DNA from: Ptiloglossa arizonensis
Lineage: Eukaryota; Arthropoda; Insecta; Hymenoptera; Colletidae
NCBI RefSeq assembly: GCF_051014685.1
Contig: NW_027478397.1
Span: forward strand, 744,001 to 808,000
Reading direction: 5' to 3'
Length of the DNA: 64,000 nt
Below are positions 40,798-50,240 of this stretch, in pieces. Numbering within the stretch: position 1 is the first letter of the stretch; every line of letters begins with the position of its first letter. Made by a program: the position numbers and the translations under genes. The notes under the pieces are model-generated. The model worked only from the letters and a program-made list of their open reading frames with translations, was not told the DNA's origin and did no database searches.

Positions 40798-41525
40798 TCG
40801 ATTAAATGATTATAATAGTTATAATTTCTATTATCAATCATTTGAGCTATAGTTAAATTGTACACTAGTACTCTAAATACATATTTAATATATTTTTTAA
40901 TCTCTTTAGCCTCCAGAAGAATTTTATTTATACTATTTACTATATATAATAATTTACACAGAATCGGAAATGAAATCTAATTATTTATTTATAATGATTT
41001 TTTTTTTCACTTATCTTACAAATTTGGATGTACTCTTTAACTGTTCGATTCATTCCTTTAATTTATTCATTAAATTGAATTAATCTATTCTTTATAATAA
41101 CTTTAGTAAAATTAATCCCTATAATTATTATAGAACTCATATTAAAATTTAATAATGAAATTTATTTTATTTGCCTAATTAATGTAATTATTGCCCTTAT
41201 CATTTGCTTAACCCAAAAAATCAATCATAATAATTATAGGATATTCATCTATTATACAAACATCTATTATAGCTATTTTATTAATAATTAACAAAAATAC
41301 ATTTTTAACATATTTCGTTTTAAATTCAATAATTTCTTTAATTTTAATTTTTATATTTAAAGTAATAAAGATTAACTCTTCTTCCTTATTTAATATATTA
41401 ACCTATAATAAAAGAAAAATTATTTTATACTCAGTAATTATTATGTACACAAATTTCCCACCTATAGCACTCTTTATACTGAAATAAATCGTCCTAGAAT
41501 CATTAATAAATTCAAGAATAAAATT
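40798..41525 (+). pseudogene. nad2: NUMT: nuclear copy of mitochondrial NADH dehydrogenase subunit 2 (ND2), decayed
   Basis: With the invertebrate mitochondrial code, the + strand reads as an ND2-like hydrophobic protein in successive frames. Segments are LMYFLISLASS (40,885-40,917, ND2 N-terminal region), RFIPLIYSLNWIN (41,046-41,084, matching the conserved NWIN helix), KLIPM soon after, LINVIIALIICLTQ up to the A-run, GYSSIM (41,239 onward, the conserved YSSI block) and NFPPMALFML (41,452-41,481, the conserved LPP loop before KW). It covers roughly residues 20-285 of a protein of about 330-340. It is broken: an indel near 40,970 (GGAAATGAAATC, against GGAAATAAATC in the inverted copy), a slip in the T-run at about 40,998-41,007, an extra A in the A6 run at 41,215-41,220, and TAA at 41,485-41,487 where ND2 has the tryptophan of KW. 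TGA at 41,076 would be Trp in mitochondria but stop in the nucleus. Similarity fades after about 41,525. A nuclear pseudogene is near certain; the host taxon is not. Confidence 0.88.
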
Positions 41526-41594
41526 TACCGTGGAAGGTTTAATTTTACATTTATTCGAAAGATGAAACATACAAAAGTTTGTACAAAAGTATTT

Positions 41595-41612
41595 ATTTAT
41601 TTTATCGCACGG
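41595..41612 (+). repeat. 18-bp direct repeat, left copy
   Basis: ATTTATTTTATCGCACGG matches ATTTATTTTATCCCACGG at 41,878-41,895 with one difference. The two flank about 265 bp that contain the paired AGATGGC motifs. They could be an old target-site duplication or arise by chance in AT-rich DNA; the shared CACGG end makes pure AT bias less likely. Confidence 0.55.
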
Positions 41613-41670
41613 TAGGGAATATCATACAAATGGAAATACTTATCTCTAATGTCGGTAAATTGTACTTGTC

Positions 41671-41687
41671 GCGCCATCTATTTGTGG
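41671..41687 (-). promoter_or_regulatory. Possible CTCF-like motif, minus strand
   Basis: GCGCCATCTATTTGTGG on + reads CCACAAATAGATGGCGC on -. The AGATGGCGC core resembles the CTCF core consensus CCASYAGRKGGCRS (12 of 14 positions, by my reading). CTCF is a conserved insect zinc-finger insulator protein. A single short match inside a satellite island is weak evidence, and GCCATCTA-type sequences are also common in insect repeats. Confidence 0.25.
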
Positions 41688-41767
41688 AAATTACAACAAT
41701 TCCTCTACAAACTTGAGCGTTTCTCCGCCAGGTGTTTTCACCCCTTAAGTGTAGTTTAACCCTTTCT

Positions 41768-41781
41768 CCAATAGATGGCAA
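41768..41781 (+). promoter_or_regulatory. Possible CTCF-like motif, plus strand
   Basis: CCAATAGATGGCAA matches the CTCF core consensus CCASYAGRKGGCRS at 12 of 14 positions. It lies about 80 bp from the oppositely oriented motif at 41,671-41,687, so the two form an imperfect inverted repeat around GCCATCTATT. It may be a repeat arm rather than a binding site. Confidence 0.25.
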
Positions 41782-41877
41782 CCCATGTAATTACCACGTT
41801 ATAGGGATTTGTAATTGCGGGTTCAGAATATATTTGCATACATACAAACTATAATTCCGATATGTAGAGAAATATTC

Positions 41878-41895
41878 ATTTATTTTATCCCACGG
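41878..41895 (+). repeat. 18-bp direct repeat, right copy
   Basis: ATTTATTTTATCCCACGG, partner of 41,595-41,612 (17 of 18 bases identical). No clear terminal inverted repeat lies just inside the pair, so a DNA-transposon reading is weak. Confidence 0.55.
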
Positions 41896-42289
41896 CTTCA
41901 TCAACCGTATTTGTTCGATCTAACCAAATATTTCGAGACATTGATGGCTTTTTATACCGAAACATTGTCAAAAATTGTTTAATCCACGGTCCAACGACGG
42001 TTGTTAATAATTATGATAAATAAATGTCAAGATATTGCGAAGTCTGCGAATGCGAACGGTTTCAGTGAATGTTTGTTCATTTCAGCGATTGTTATTAATA
42101 TTTACGCACGTTCCCTATATTGATCGAACAATGTGCATCTTATTTATGCATTAAAAATGATTGATTCGCCTCTAGTAATTGATTTTGATCGAACTTCAAC
42201 GTAAAGAGATGTTCCTTAAAGTTTTAAAACATACAAAGTAACAATTGTCTATGAGATATATCAATTTACCATTTGATTAATACATGAAG

Positions 42290-42525
42290 GATCGAAATTT
42301 TTGGTAAAATAATTGAATAAAAAATAATTATTATAAATAAATAATTAGATTTATTTCCGATACTGTGTAAATTATTATATACAGTAAATAATATAAATAA
42401 AATCCTTCTGGAGGCTAAAGAGATTAAAGAGTATATTAAATATGTATTTAGAGTATTAGTGTATAATTTAACTATAGCTCAAATGATTTATAATAGAAAT
42501 TATAACTATTCTAATCATTTAATCG
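42290..42525 (-). pseudogene. nad2: NUMT: inverted partial copy of the ND2 fragment
   Basis: The reverse complement of about 42,318-42,525 aligns end to end with 40,798-41,009, with about a dozen substitutions and one 1-bp indel over roughly 205 bp (about 94% identity). The - strand reads ND2-like segments ISLASS and then SNYLFMMI without the frameshift seen in the + copy near 40,970, so this copy keeps the older reading frame there. A TAA interrupts the N-terminal part. Weaker similarity (SIILPKIS-like translation) continues to about 42,290. Both copies stop at the same base against the minisatellite (TTTCG edge), so the duplicated unit included the satellite-NUMT junction. Confidence 0.87.
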
Positions 42526-43740
42526 AAACGGAGAAACGGAGAAACGGAGAAACGGAGAAACGAAGAAACGAAGGAAGAAACGGAGAAACGAAGAAAGAAA
42601 CGGAGAAACGAAGAAAGAAACGGAGAGACGGAGAAATAAATGGAGAAACGAAGAAACAAACGAAGAAACGATGAAACAAACGGAGAAACGAAGAAAGAAA
42701 CGTAGAAACGGAGAAATAAATGGAAAAACGAAGAAATAAACGGAGAAACGAAGAAAGGAGCGGAGAAACGAACAAAGAAACGGAGAAACGAGCAAAGAAA
42801 CGGAGAAACGGAAAAATAAATGGAGAATCGAAGAAACAAACAGACAAACGAACAAAGAAACGATCAAACGAAGAAAGAAACGGAGAAACGAAGAAAGAAA
42901 CGGAGAAACGATCAAAGAAACGGAGAAACGAAGAAAGAAACGGAGAAACGAAGAAAGAAACGGAGAAACGAAGAAAGAAACGAAGAAACGAAGAAAGAAA
43001 CGGAGAAACGAAGAAAGAAACGGAGAATCGGATATATAAATGAAGAAACGAAGAAATAAACCGAGAAACGGAGAAAGAAACGGAGAAACGAACATAGAAA
43101 CGGAGAAACAAACAACGAAACGGAGAAACGAACAAAGAAACGGAGAAACGAACAAAGAAACCAAGAAACGAACAAAGAAACGAACAAAGAAATGGAGAAA
43201 CGAACAAAGAAACGGAGAATTGACCAAAGAAACGGAGAAACGAACAAAGAAACGGAGAAACGACCAAAAAACGGAGAAACGAACAAAGAAACGGAGAAAC
43301 GAAGAAAGAAACGGAGAAACGGAGTAGTAAATGGAGAAACGAAGAAATAAACGGAGAAACGAAGAAAGAAACGGAGAAACGGAGTAGTAAATGGAGAAAC
43401 GAAGAAATAAACGGAGAAACGAAGAAAGAAACGGAGAATCGGAGAAATAAATGGAGAAATGAAGAAATAAACGGAGAAGCGAACAAAGTAACGGAGAAAC
43501 AAAGAAAGAAACGGAGAAACGAAGAATGAAACGGAGATACGAAAAAAGAGACGGGAAACGAAGAAAGAAACGGAGAAACGAAGAAAGAAACGAAGAAAGA
43601 TACGGAGAAATGAAGAAAGAAACGGAGAAACGAACAAAGAAACGAAGAAACGGAGAAACGAACAAAGAAACGGAGAAACGAACAAAGAAACGGAGAAACG
43701 AAGAATGAAACGGAGAATCGGAGGAATAAATGGAGAAACG
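42526..43740 (-). repeat. 20-bp minisatellite, inverted block (purine strand on +)
   Basis: Units of CGGAGAAACGAAGAAAGAAA with the same variant classes as elsewhere (AACAAAGAAA; GAAATAAATGGAGAAACG blocks), but in the reverse orientation relative to both 40,205-40,797 and 44,183-64,000. It starts at the nad2 edge and grades into a pure 8-bp repeat near 43,741. Confidence 0.94.
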
Positions 43741-44182
43741 AACAAAAAACGGTGAAACGGAGAAACGGAGAAATGGAAAAACCGAGAAACGGAGAAACGG
43801 AAAAAACGAGAAACGGAGAAACCGAGATACGGAGAAACGGAAAAACCGTGGAACGGAGAAACCGAGAAACGGAGAAACGGAGAAACGGAGAAACGGAGAA
43901 ACCAAGAAACGGAGAAACGGAGAAACGGAGAAACGGAGAAACCGAGAAACCGAGAAACGGAAAAACGGAGAAACCGAGAAACGGAGAAACGGAGAAACCG
44001 AGAATCGGAGAAACCGAGAAACGGAGAAACGGAGAAACCGAGAAACGGAGAATCCGAGAAACGGAGAATCCGAGAAACGGAGAAACGGAGAAACCGAGAA
44101 ACGGAGAAACGGAGAAACCGAGGAATGGAGAAACGGAGAAACCGAGAAACAAAGAAACGGAGAAACGGAGAAACGGAGAAAC
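43741..44182 (-). repeat. 8-bp tandem repeat (GAAACGGA/GAAACCGA) beside the polarity switch
   Basis: The 12-bp AAGAAAGAAACG-type module disappears and the sequence is almost only GAAACGGA and GAAACCGA octamers, about 55 units. This is the 8-bp half (TTTCTCCG on the other strand) of the 20-bp unit. It is either the ancestral simple repeat or a local secondary expansion. It ends exactly where the array changes strand. Confidence 0.93.
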
Positions 44183-44188
44183 GTTTCT
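44177..44188. other. Polarity switch point with 12-bp palindrome
   Basis: AGAAACGTTTCT is a perfect palindrome centred between 44,182 and 44,183. To its left the + strand is purine-rich (GAAACGGA); to its right it is pyrimidine-rich (TTTCTTTGTTCG). There is no spacer, so the flanking arrays form a head-to-head inverted repeat that could extrude as a long hairpin. A spacer-free inversion in a satellite can also be an assembly or template-switch artefact. Confidence 0.85.
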
Positions 44189-47100
44189 TTGTTCGTTTCT
44201 CCGTTTCTTTTTTCGTTTCTCCGTTTCTTTGTTCGTTTCTCCGTTTCTTTGTTCGTTTCTCCGTTTCTTCCTTCGTTTCTCCGTTTCTTTCATCGTTTCT
44301 CCGTTTCTTTCTTCGTATCTCCGTTTCTTTCTTCGTATCTCCGTTTCTTTCTTCGTTTCTCCGTTTCTTTCATCGTTTCCTCGTTTCTCCGTTTATATCT
44401 TCGTTTCTCCATGTATTTCTCCGTTTCTGTCTTCGTTTCTCCGTTTCATTCTTCGTTTCTCCGTTTCTTTCTTCGTATCTCCGTTTCTTTCTTCGTTTCT
44501 CCATTTCTTTCTTCGTTTCACCGTTTATTTCTTCATTTCTCCATTAATTTCTTCGTTTCTCCGATTCTTTCTTCGTTTCTCCGTTTCTTTGTTCGTTTCG
44601 CCATTTCTTTCTTAGTTCCTCCGTTTCTTTCTTCCTTACGCCGTTTCTTTCTTCGTTTCTCCGTTTCTTTGTTCGTTTCTCCGTTTCTTTGTTCGTTTCG
44701 CCATTTCTTTCTTAGTTTCTCCGTTTCGCCGTTTCTTTCTTCGTTTCTCCGTTTCTTGCTTCGTTTCTCCGTTTCTTTCTTCGTTTCTCCGTTTCTTTCT
44801 TCGTTTCTCCGTTTATATCTTCGTTTCTCCATGTATTTCTCCGTTTCTGTCTTCGTTTTTCCGTTTCTTTCTTCGTTTCTCCGTTTCTTTCTTCGTTTCT
44901 CCATTTCTTTGTTCGTTTCTCCGTTTCTTTCTTAGTTTCTCCGTTTCTTTCTTCGTTTCTCCGTTTCATTGTTCGCTTCTCCGTTTCTTCCTTCGTTTCT
45001 CCTTTTCTTTCTTCGTTTCTCCGTTTCGTTGTTCGTTTCTCCGTTTATTTCTCCGTTTCTCCGTTTCTTTCTTCGTTTCTCCGTTTCTATGTTCGTTTCT
45101 CAATTTCTTTCCTCATTTCTCCGTTTATTTCTTCGTTTCTCCGTTTCATTCTTCGTTTCTGCGTTTCATTGTTCGTTTCTCCGTTTCTTTGTTCGTTTCT
45201 CCGTTTCTTTCTTTGTTTCTCCGTTCCTTTCTTCATTTCTCCGTTTCTTTCTTCGTTTCACCGTTTCATTCTCCGTTTCTGCGTTTCATTTTTCGTTTCT
45301 CCGTCTCTTTCTTCGTTTCTCCGTTTCTTTGTTCGTTTCTCCGTTTCTTTCTTCGTTTCTTCGTTTTTTCTTCGTTTCTCCGTTTACTTCTTCGTTTCTC
45401 CGTTTCTTTCTTCGTTTCTCTGTTTCTTTCTTCGTTTCTTCGTTTCTTTGTTCGTTTCTCCGTTTCTTTCTTCGTTTCTCCATTTCTTTCTTCGCTTCTC
45501 CGTTTCCTTCTTCGTTTCTGCCTTTCTTTCTTCGTTTCTCCGTTTCTTTCTTCGTTTCTCCGTTTCTTTGTTCGTTTCTCCGTTTCTTTGTTCGTTTCTC
45601 CGATTCTTTCTTCGTTTCTCAGTTTCTTTCTTCATTTCTCCGTTTCTTTCATCGTTTGTCCGTTTCCTACTTCGTTTCTCCGTTACCTTATTCGTTCCTC
45701 CGTTTATTTCTTCGTTCCTCCATTCATTTCTTCGTTCCTTTCTTCGTTTCTCCGTTTCTTTGTTCGTTTCTCCGTTTCTTTCTTGGTTTCGCTGTGTATT
45801 TCTTTGTTTCGCCATTTATTTCTCCGTTTCTCCGTTTCTATCTTCGTTTCTCCGTTTCTATCTTCGTTTCTCCGTTTCTTTGTTCGTTTCTCCGTTCCTT
45901 TGTTCGTTTCTCCGTTTCTTTTTTCGTTTCTCCGTTTTCTTTGTTCGTTTCTCCGTTTATTTCTCCGTTTCTCCGTTTCTTTCTTCGTTTCTCCGTTTCT
46001 TTGTTCGTTTCTCCGTTTCTTTTTCCGTTTCTCGGTTTATTTCTTCGTTTCTCCATTTATTTCTCCGTTTCTTTCTTCGTTTCGTCGTTTCTTTCTTCGT
46101 TACTCCGTTTATTTCTTCGTTTCTCCATTCATTTCTCCGTTTCTCCGTTTATTTCTTCGTTTTTCCATTTATTTCTTCGTTTCTCCGTTTCTTTCTTCGT
46201 TTCTCCGTTTCCTTGTTCATTTCTCCGTTTATTTCTTCGTTTCTCCACTTATTTCTCCGTTTCTTTCTTCGTTTCTCCGTTTCTTTGTTCGTTTCTCCGT
46301 TTCTTTCTTCGTTTCTCCGTTTCTTTCTTCGTTTCTCCGTTTCTTTCTTCGTTTCTGCGTTTCTTTCTTCGTTTCTCCGTTTCTTTCTTGGTTTCTCCGT
46401 TTCTTTCTTCGTTTCTCCGTTCCTTTCTTCGTTTCTCCGTTTCTTTGTTCGTTTCTCCGTTTCTTTCTTGGTTTCGCTGTGTATTTCTTTGTTTCGCCAT
46501 TTATTTCTCCGTTTCTCCGTTTCTATCTTCGTTTCTCCGTTTCTTTCTTCGTTTCTCCGATTCTTTCTTCGTTTCTACGTTTCTTTCTTCGTTTCACCGT
46601 TTCTTTTTTCGTTTCTCCGTTTATTTCTTCGTTTCTCCGTTTATTTCTCCGTTTCTCCGTTTCTTTCTTCGTTTCTCCGTTTCTTTGTTCGTTTCTCCGT
46701 TTCTTTTTCCGTTTCTCGGTTTATTTCTCCGTTTCTCCATTTATTTCTCCGTTTCTTTCTTCGTTTCGTCGTTTCTTTCTTCGTTACTCCGTTTATTTCT
46801 TCGTTTCTCCATTCATTTCTCCGTTTCTCCGTTTATTTCTTCGTTTTTCCATTTATTTCTTCGTTTCTCCGTTTCTTTCTTCGTTTCTCCGTTTCCTTGT
46901 CCACTTCTCCGTTTATTTCTTTGTTTCTCCACTTATTTCTCCGTTTCTTTCTTCGTTTCTCCGTTTCTTTGTTCGTTTCTCCGTTTCTTTCTTCGTTTCT
47001 CCGTTTCTTTCTTCGTTTCGTCGTTTCTTTCTTCGTTACTCCGTTTATTTCTTCGTTTCTCCATTCATTTCTCCGTTTCTCCGTTTATTTCTTCGTTTTT

Positions 47101-49600
47101 CCATTTATTTCTTCGTTTCTCCGTTTATATCTTCGTTTCTCCATTTATTTCTCCGTTTCTCCGTTTCTTTCTTCGTTTCTCCGTTTCTTTGTTCGTTTCT
47201 CCGTTTCTTTGTTCGTTTCTCCGTTTCTTCCTACGTTTCTCCGTTTCTTTCTTCGTTTCTCCGTTTCTTTCTTCGTTTCTCCGTTTCTTTCTTCGTTTCT
47301 TTCTTCGCTTCTCCGTTTCTTTCTTCGTTTCTCCGTTTCTTTCTTCGTTTCTCCGTTTCTTTCTTCGTTTCTCCGTTTCTTTCTTCGTTTCTCCGTTTCT
47401 TTCTTCGTTTCTCCGTTTCTTTCTTCGTTTCTCCGTTTCCTTGTTCGTTTCTCCCTTTATTTCTTCGGTTCTCCATTTATTTCTCCGTTTCTTTCTTCGT
47501 ATCTCCGTTTCTTTCTTCGTTTCTCCGTTTCTTTCTTCGTTTCTGCCTTTCTTTCTTCGTTTCTCCGTTTCTTTCTTCGTTTCTCCGTTTCTTTGTTCGT
47601 TTCTCCGTTTCTTTGTTCGTTTCTCCGTTTCTTTCTTCGTGTCTCCGTTTCTTTCTTCGTTTCTCCGTTTCTTTGTTCGTTTCTCCGTTTCTTTCTTCGT
47701 TTCTCCGTTTCTTTCTTCGTTTCTACGTTTCTTTCTTCGTTTCACCGTTTCTTTCTTCGTTTCTCCGTTTATTTCTTCGTTTCTCCGTTTATTTCTCCGT
47801 TTCTTTCTCCGTTTCTCCGTTTCTTTGTTCGTTTCTCCGTTTCTTTCTTCGTTTCTCCGTTTCTTTCTTCGCTTCTCCGTTTCCTTGTTCGTTTCTCCGT
47901 TTATTTCTTCCTTTCCCCGTTTATTTCTTCGTTTCTCCATTTATTTCTCCGTTCCTCCGTTTCTTTCTTCGTTTCTCCGTTTCTTTGTTCGTTTCTCCGT
48001 TTCTTTCTTCGTTTCTCCGTTTCTTTCTTGGCTTCTCCGTTTCTTTCTTCGTTTCTCCGTTTCTTTCTTCGTTTCTCCGTTTCTTTCTTCGTTTCTCCGT
48101 TTCTTTCTTCGTTTCTCCGTTTCCTTGTTCGTTTCTCCCTTTATTTCTTCGGTTCTCCATTTATTTCTCCGTTTCTTTCTTCGTATCTCCGTTTCTTTCT
48201 TCGTTTCTCCGTTTCTTTCTTCGTTTCTCCGTTTCTATGTTCGTTTCTCCGTTTCTTTTTCCGTTTCTCGGTTTATTTCTTCGTTTCTCCATTTATTTCT
48301 CCGTTTCTTTCTTCGTTTCGTCGTTTCTTTCTTCGTTACTCCGTTTATTTCTTCGTTTCTCCATTCATTTCTCCGTTTCTCCGTTTATTTCTTCGTTTTT
48401 CCATTTATTTCTTCGTTTCTCCGTTTCTTTCTTCGTTTCTCCGTTTCCTTGTTCATTTCTCCGTTTATTTCTTCGTTTCTCCACTTATTTCTCCGTTTCT
48501 TTCTCCGTTTCTCCGTTTCTTTGTTCGTTTCTCCGTTTCTTTCTTCGTTTCTCCGTTTCTTTCTTCGCTTCTCCGTTTCTTTCTTCGTTTCTCCGTTTCC
48601 TTGTTCGTTTCTCCGTTTATTTCTTCGTTTCCCCATTTATTTCTCCGTTTCTTTCTTCGTTTCTCCGTTTCTTTGTTCGTTTCTCCGTTTCTTTTTCGTT
48701 TCTCCGTTTCTTTCTTCGTTTCTCCGTTTCTTTCTTCGTTTCTCCGTTTCTTTCTTCGTTTCTCCGTTTATTTCTTCCTTTCCCCGTTTATTTCTTCGTT
48801 TCTCCATTTATTTCTCCGTTCCTCCGTTTCTTTCTTCGTTTCTCCGTTTCTTTGTTCGCTTCTCCGTTTCTTTCTTCGTTTCTCCGTTTCTTTCTTCGTT
48901 TCTCCGTTTCTTTCTTCGTTTCTCCGTTTCTTTCTTCGTTTCTCCGTTTCTTTCTTCGTTTCTCCGTTTCCTTGTTCGTTTCTCCCTTTATTTCTTCGGT
49001 TCTCCACTTATTTCTCCGTTTCTTTCTTCGTATCTCCGTTTCTTTCTTCGTTTCACCGTTTCTTTCTTCGTTTCTGCCTTTCTTTCTTCGTTTCTCCGTT
49101 TCTTTCTTCGTTTCTCCGTTTCCTTGTTCGTTTCTCCGTTTCTTTCTTCGTTTCTCCGTTTCTTTCTTCGTTTCTCCGTTTCTTTGTTCGTTTCTCCGTT
49201 TATTTCTTCGTTTCCCCATTTATTTCTCCGTTTCTTTCTTTGTTTCTCCGTTTCTTTGTTCGTTTCTCCGTTTCTTTCTTCGTTTCTCCGTTTATTTCTT
49301 CGTTTCTCCATTTATTTCTCCGTTTCTCCGTTTCTTTCTTCGTTTCTCCGTTTATTTCTTCGTTTCTCCATTTATTTCTCCGTTTCTTTCTTCGTTTCCC
49401 CGTTTCTTTGTTCGTTACTCTGTTTCTTTGTTCGTTTCTCCGTTTCCTTCTTCATTTCTCCGTTTCTTTCTTCGTTTCTCCGTTTCTTTCATCCTTTCTT
49501 CGCTTCTCCGTTTCTTTCTTCGTTTCTCCGTTTATATCTTCGTTTCTCCATTTATTTCTCCGTTTCTCCGTTTCTTTCTTCGTTTCTCCGTTTCTTTGTT

Positions 49601-49920
49601 CGTTTCTCCGTTTCTTTGTTCGTTTCTCCGTTTCTTTCTTCGTTTTTCCGTTTCTTTGTTCGTTTCTCCGTTTCTCGGTTTATTTCTTCGTTTCTCCATT
49701 TATTTCTCCGATTCTCCGTTTCTTTCTCCGTTTCTTTCTCTGTTACTCCGTTTCTTTCTTCGTTTCTCCGTTTCTTTCTTCGCTTCTCCGTTTCTTTCTT
49801 CGTTTCTCCGTTTATTTCTTCGTTTCTCCATTCATTTCTCCGTTTCTCCGTTTCTTTATTCGTTTCTCCGTTTCTTTGTTCGTTTCTCCGTTTCTTTGTT
49901 CGTTTCTCCGTTTCTTTGTT
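49601..49920 (+). repeat. 320-bp (16-unit) higher-order repeat, copy 1
   Basis: It matches 49,921-50,240 at a 320-bp offset through the same succession: CGTTTTTCCG (49,641 and 49,961), TTTCTCGGTTTATTTC, CCGATTCTCC, TTTCTCTGTTACTCCG (about 49,735 and 50,055), CTCCATTCATTTCTCC and TTTCTTTATTCG (49,851 and 50,171). A third, related version starts near 51,113. Confidence 0.88.
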
Positions 49921-50240
49921 CGTTTCTCCGTTTCGTTGTTCGTTTCTCCGTTTCTTTCTTCGTTTTTCCGTTTCTTTGTTCGTTTCTCCGTTTCTCGGTT
50001 TATTTCTTCGTTTCTCCATTTATTTCTCCGATTCTCCGTTTCTTTCTCCGTTTCTTTCTCTGTTACTCCGTTTCTTTCTTCGTTTCTCCGTTTCTTTCTT
50101 CGCTTCTCCGTTTCTTTCTTCGTTTCTCCGTTTATTTCTTCGTTTCTCCATTCATTTCTCCGTTTCTCCGTTTCTTTATTCGTTTCTCCGTTTCTTTGTT
50201 CGTTTCTCCGTTTCTTTGTTCGTTTCTCCGTTTCTTTCTT
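49921..50240 (+). repeat. 320-bp (16-unit) higher-order repeat, copy 2
   Basis: Second tandem copy of the 16-unit block, close to identical with copy 1. One private change is TTTCGTTGTTCG at 49,931. Confidence 0.88.

Larger units (their letters stand above)
41526..42289. other. Unassigned AT-rich loop sequence between the inverted arms
   Basis: About 765 bp of non-repetitive sequence, less AT-rich than the NUMT, with no open frame I would defend and no recognised RNA gene. I see an 18-bp near-perfect direct repeat (41,595-41,612 and 41,878-41,895), a pair of oppositely oriented AGATGGC motifs between them, a perfect 10-bp inverted pair TTGTTCGATC (about 41,911) and GATCGAACAA (about 42,122), and further GATCGAA copies near 42,187 and 42,291. 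It is probably ordinary nuclear flanking DNA or an old non-autonomous element; I cannot assign it to a family. Confidence 0.7.
40205..44182. repeat. Composite foldback structure: inverted arms of minisatellite plus nad2 NUMT
   Basis: The left arm is the pyrimidine-strand 20-bp array (40,205-40,797) followed by nad2 sequence (40,798-41,009). The right arm is the mirror image: nad2 sequence (42,318-42,525) followed by the purine-strand array (42,526-44,182). The loop is about 1.3 kb. Foldback transposons of Drosophila (FB family) likewise have long inverted ends made of short tandem repeats around a unique loop, so the layout is similar. However, I see no transposase gene and no target-site duplication. 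A plain inverted duplication of a satellite-NUMT junction is at least as likely. Confidence 0.6.

Noticed and set aside
41526..42289. A functional gene, tRNA or transposase in the loop
   Set aside because: No open frame of useful length, no tRNA cloverleaf that I could recognise, and no catalytic motif.
40798..42525. A canonical TIR DNA transposon
   Set aside because: The inverted ends read as mitochondrial nad2 and abut satellite rather than a target-site duplication, and no transposase is present; inverted duplication of a NUMT explains them better.
43741..44182. Telomere repeat
   Set aside because: The CGGAGAAA octamer does not resemble insect TTAGG or related G-rich telomeric motifs, and it lies inside a larger array with sequence on both sides.
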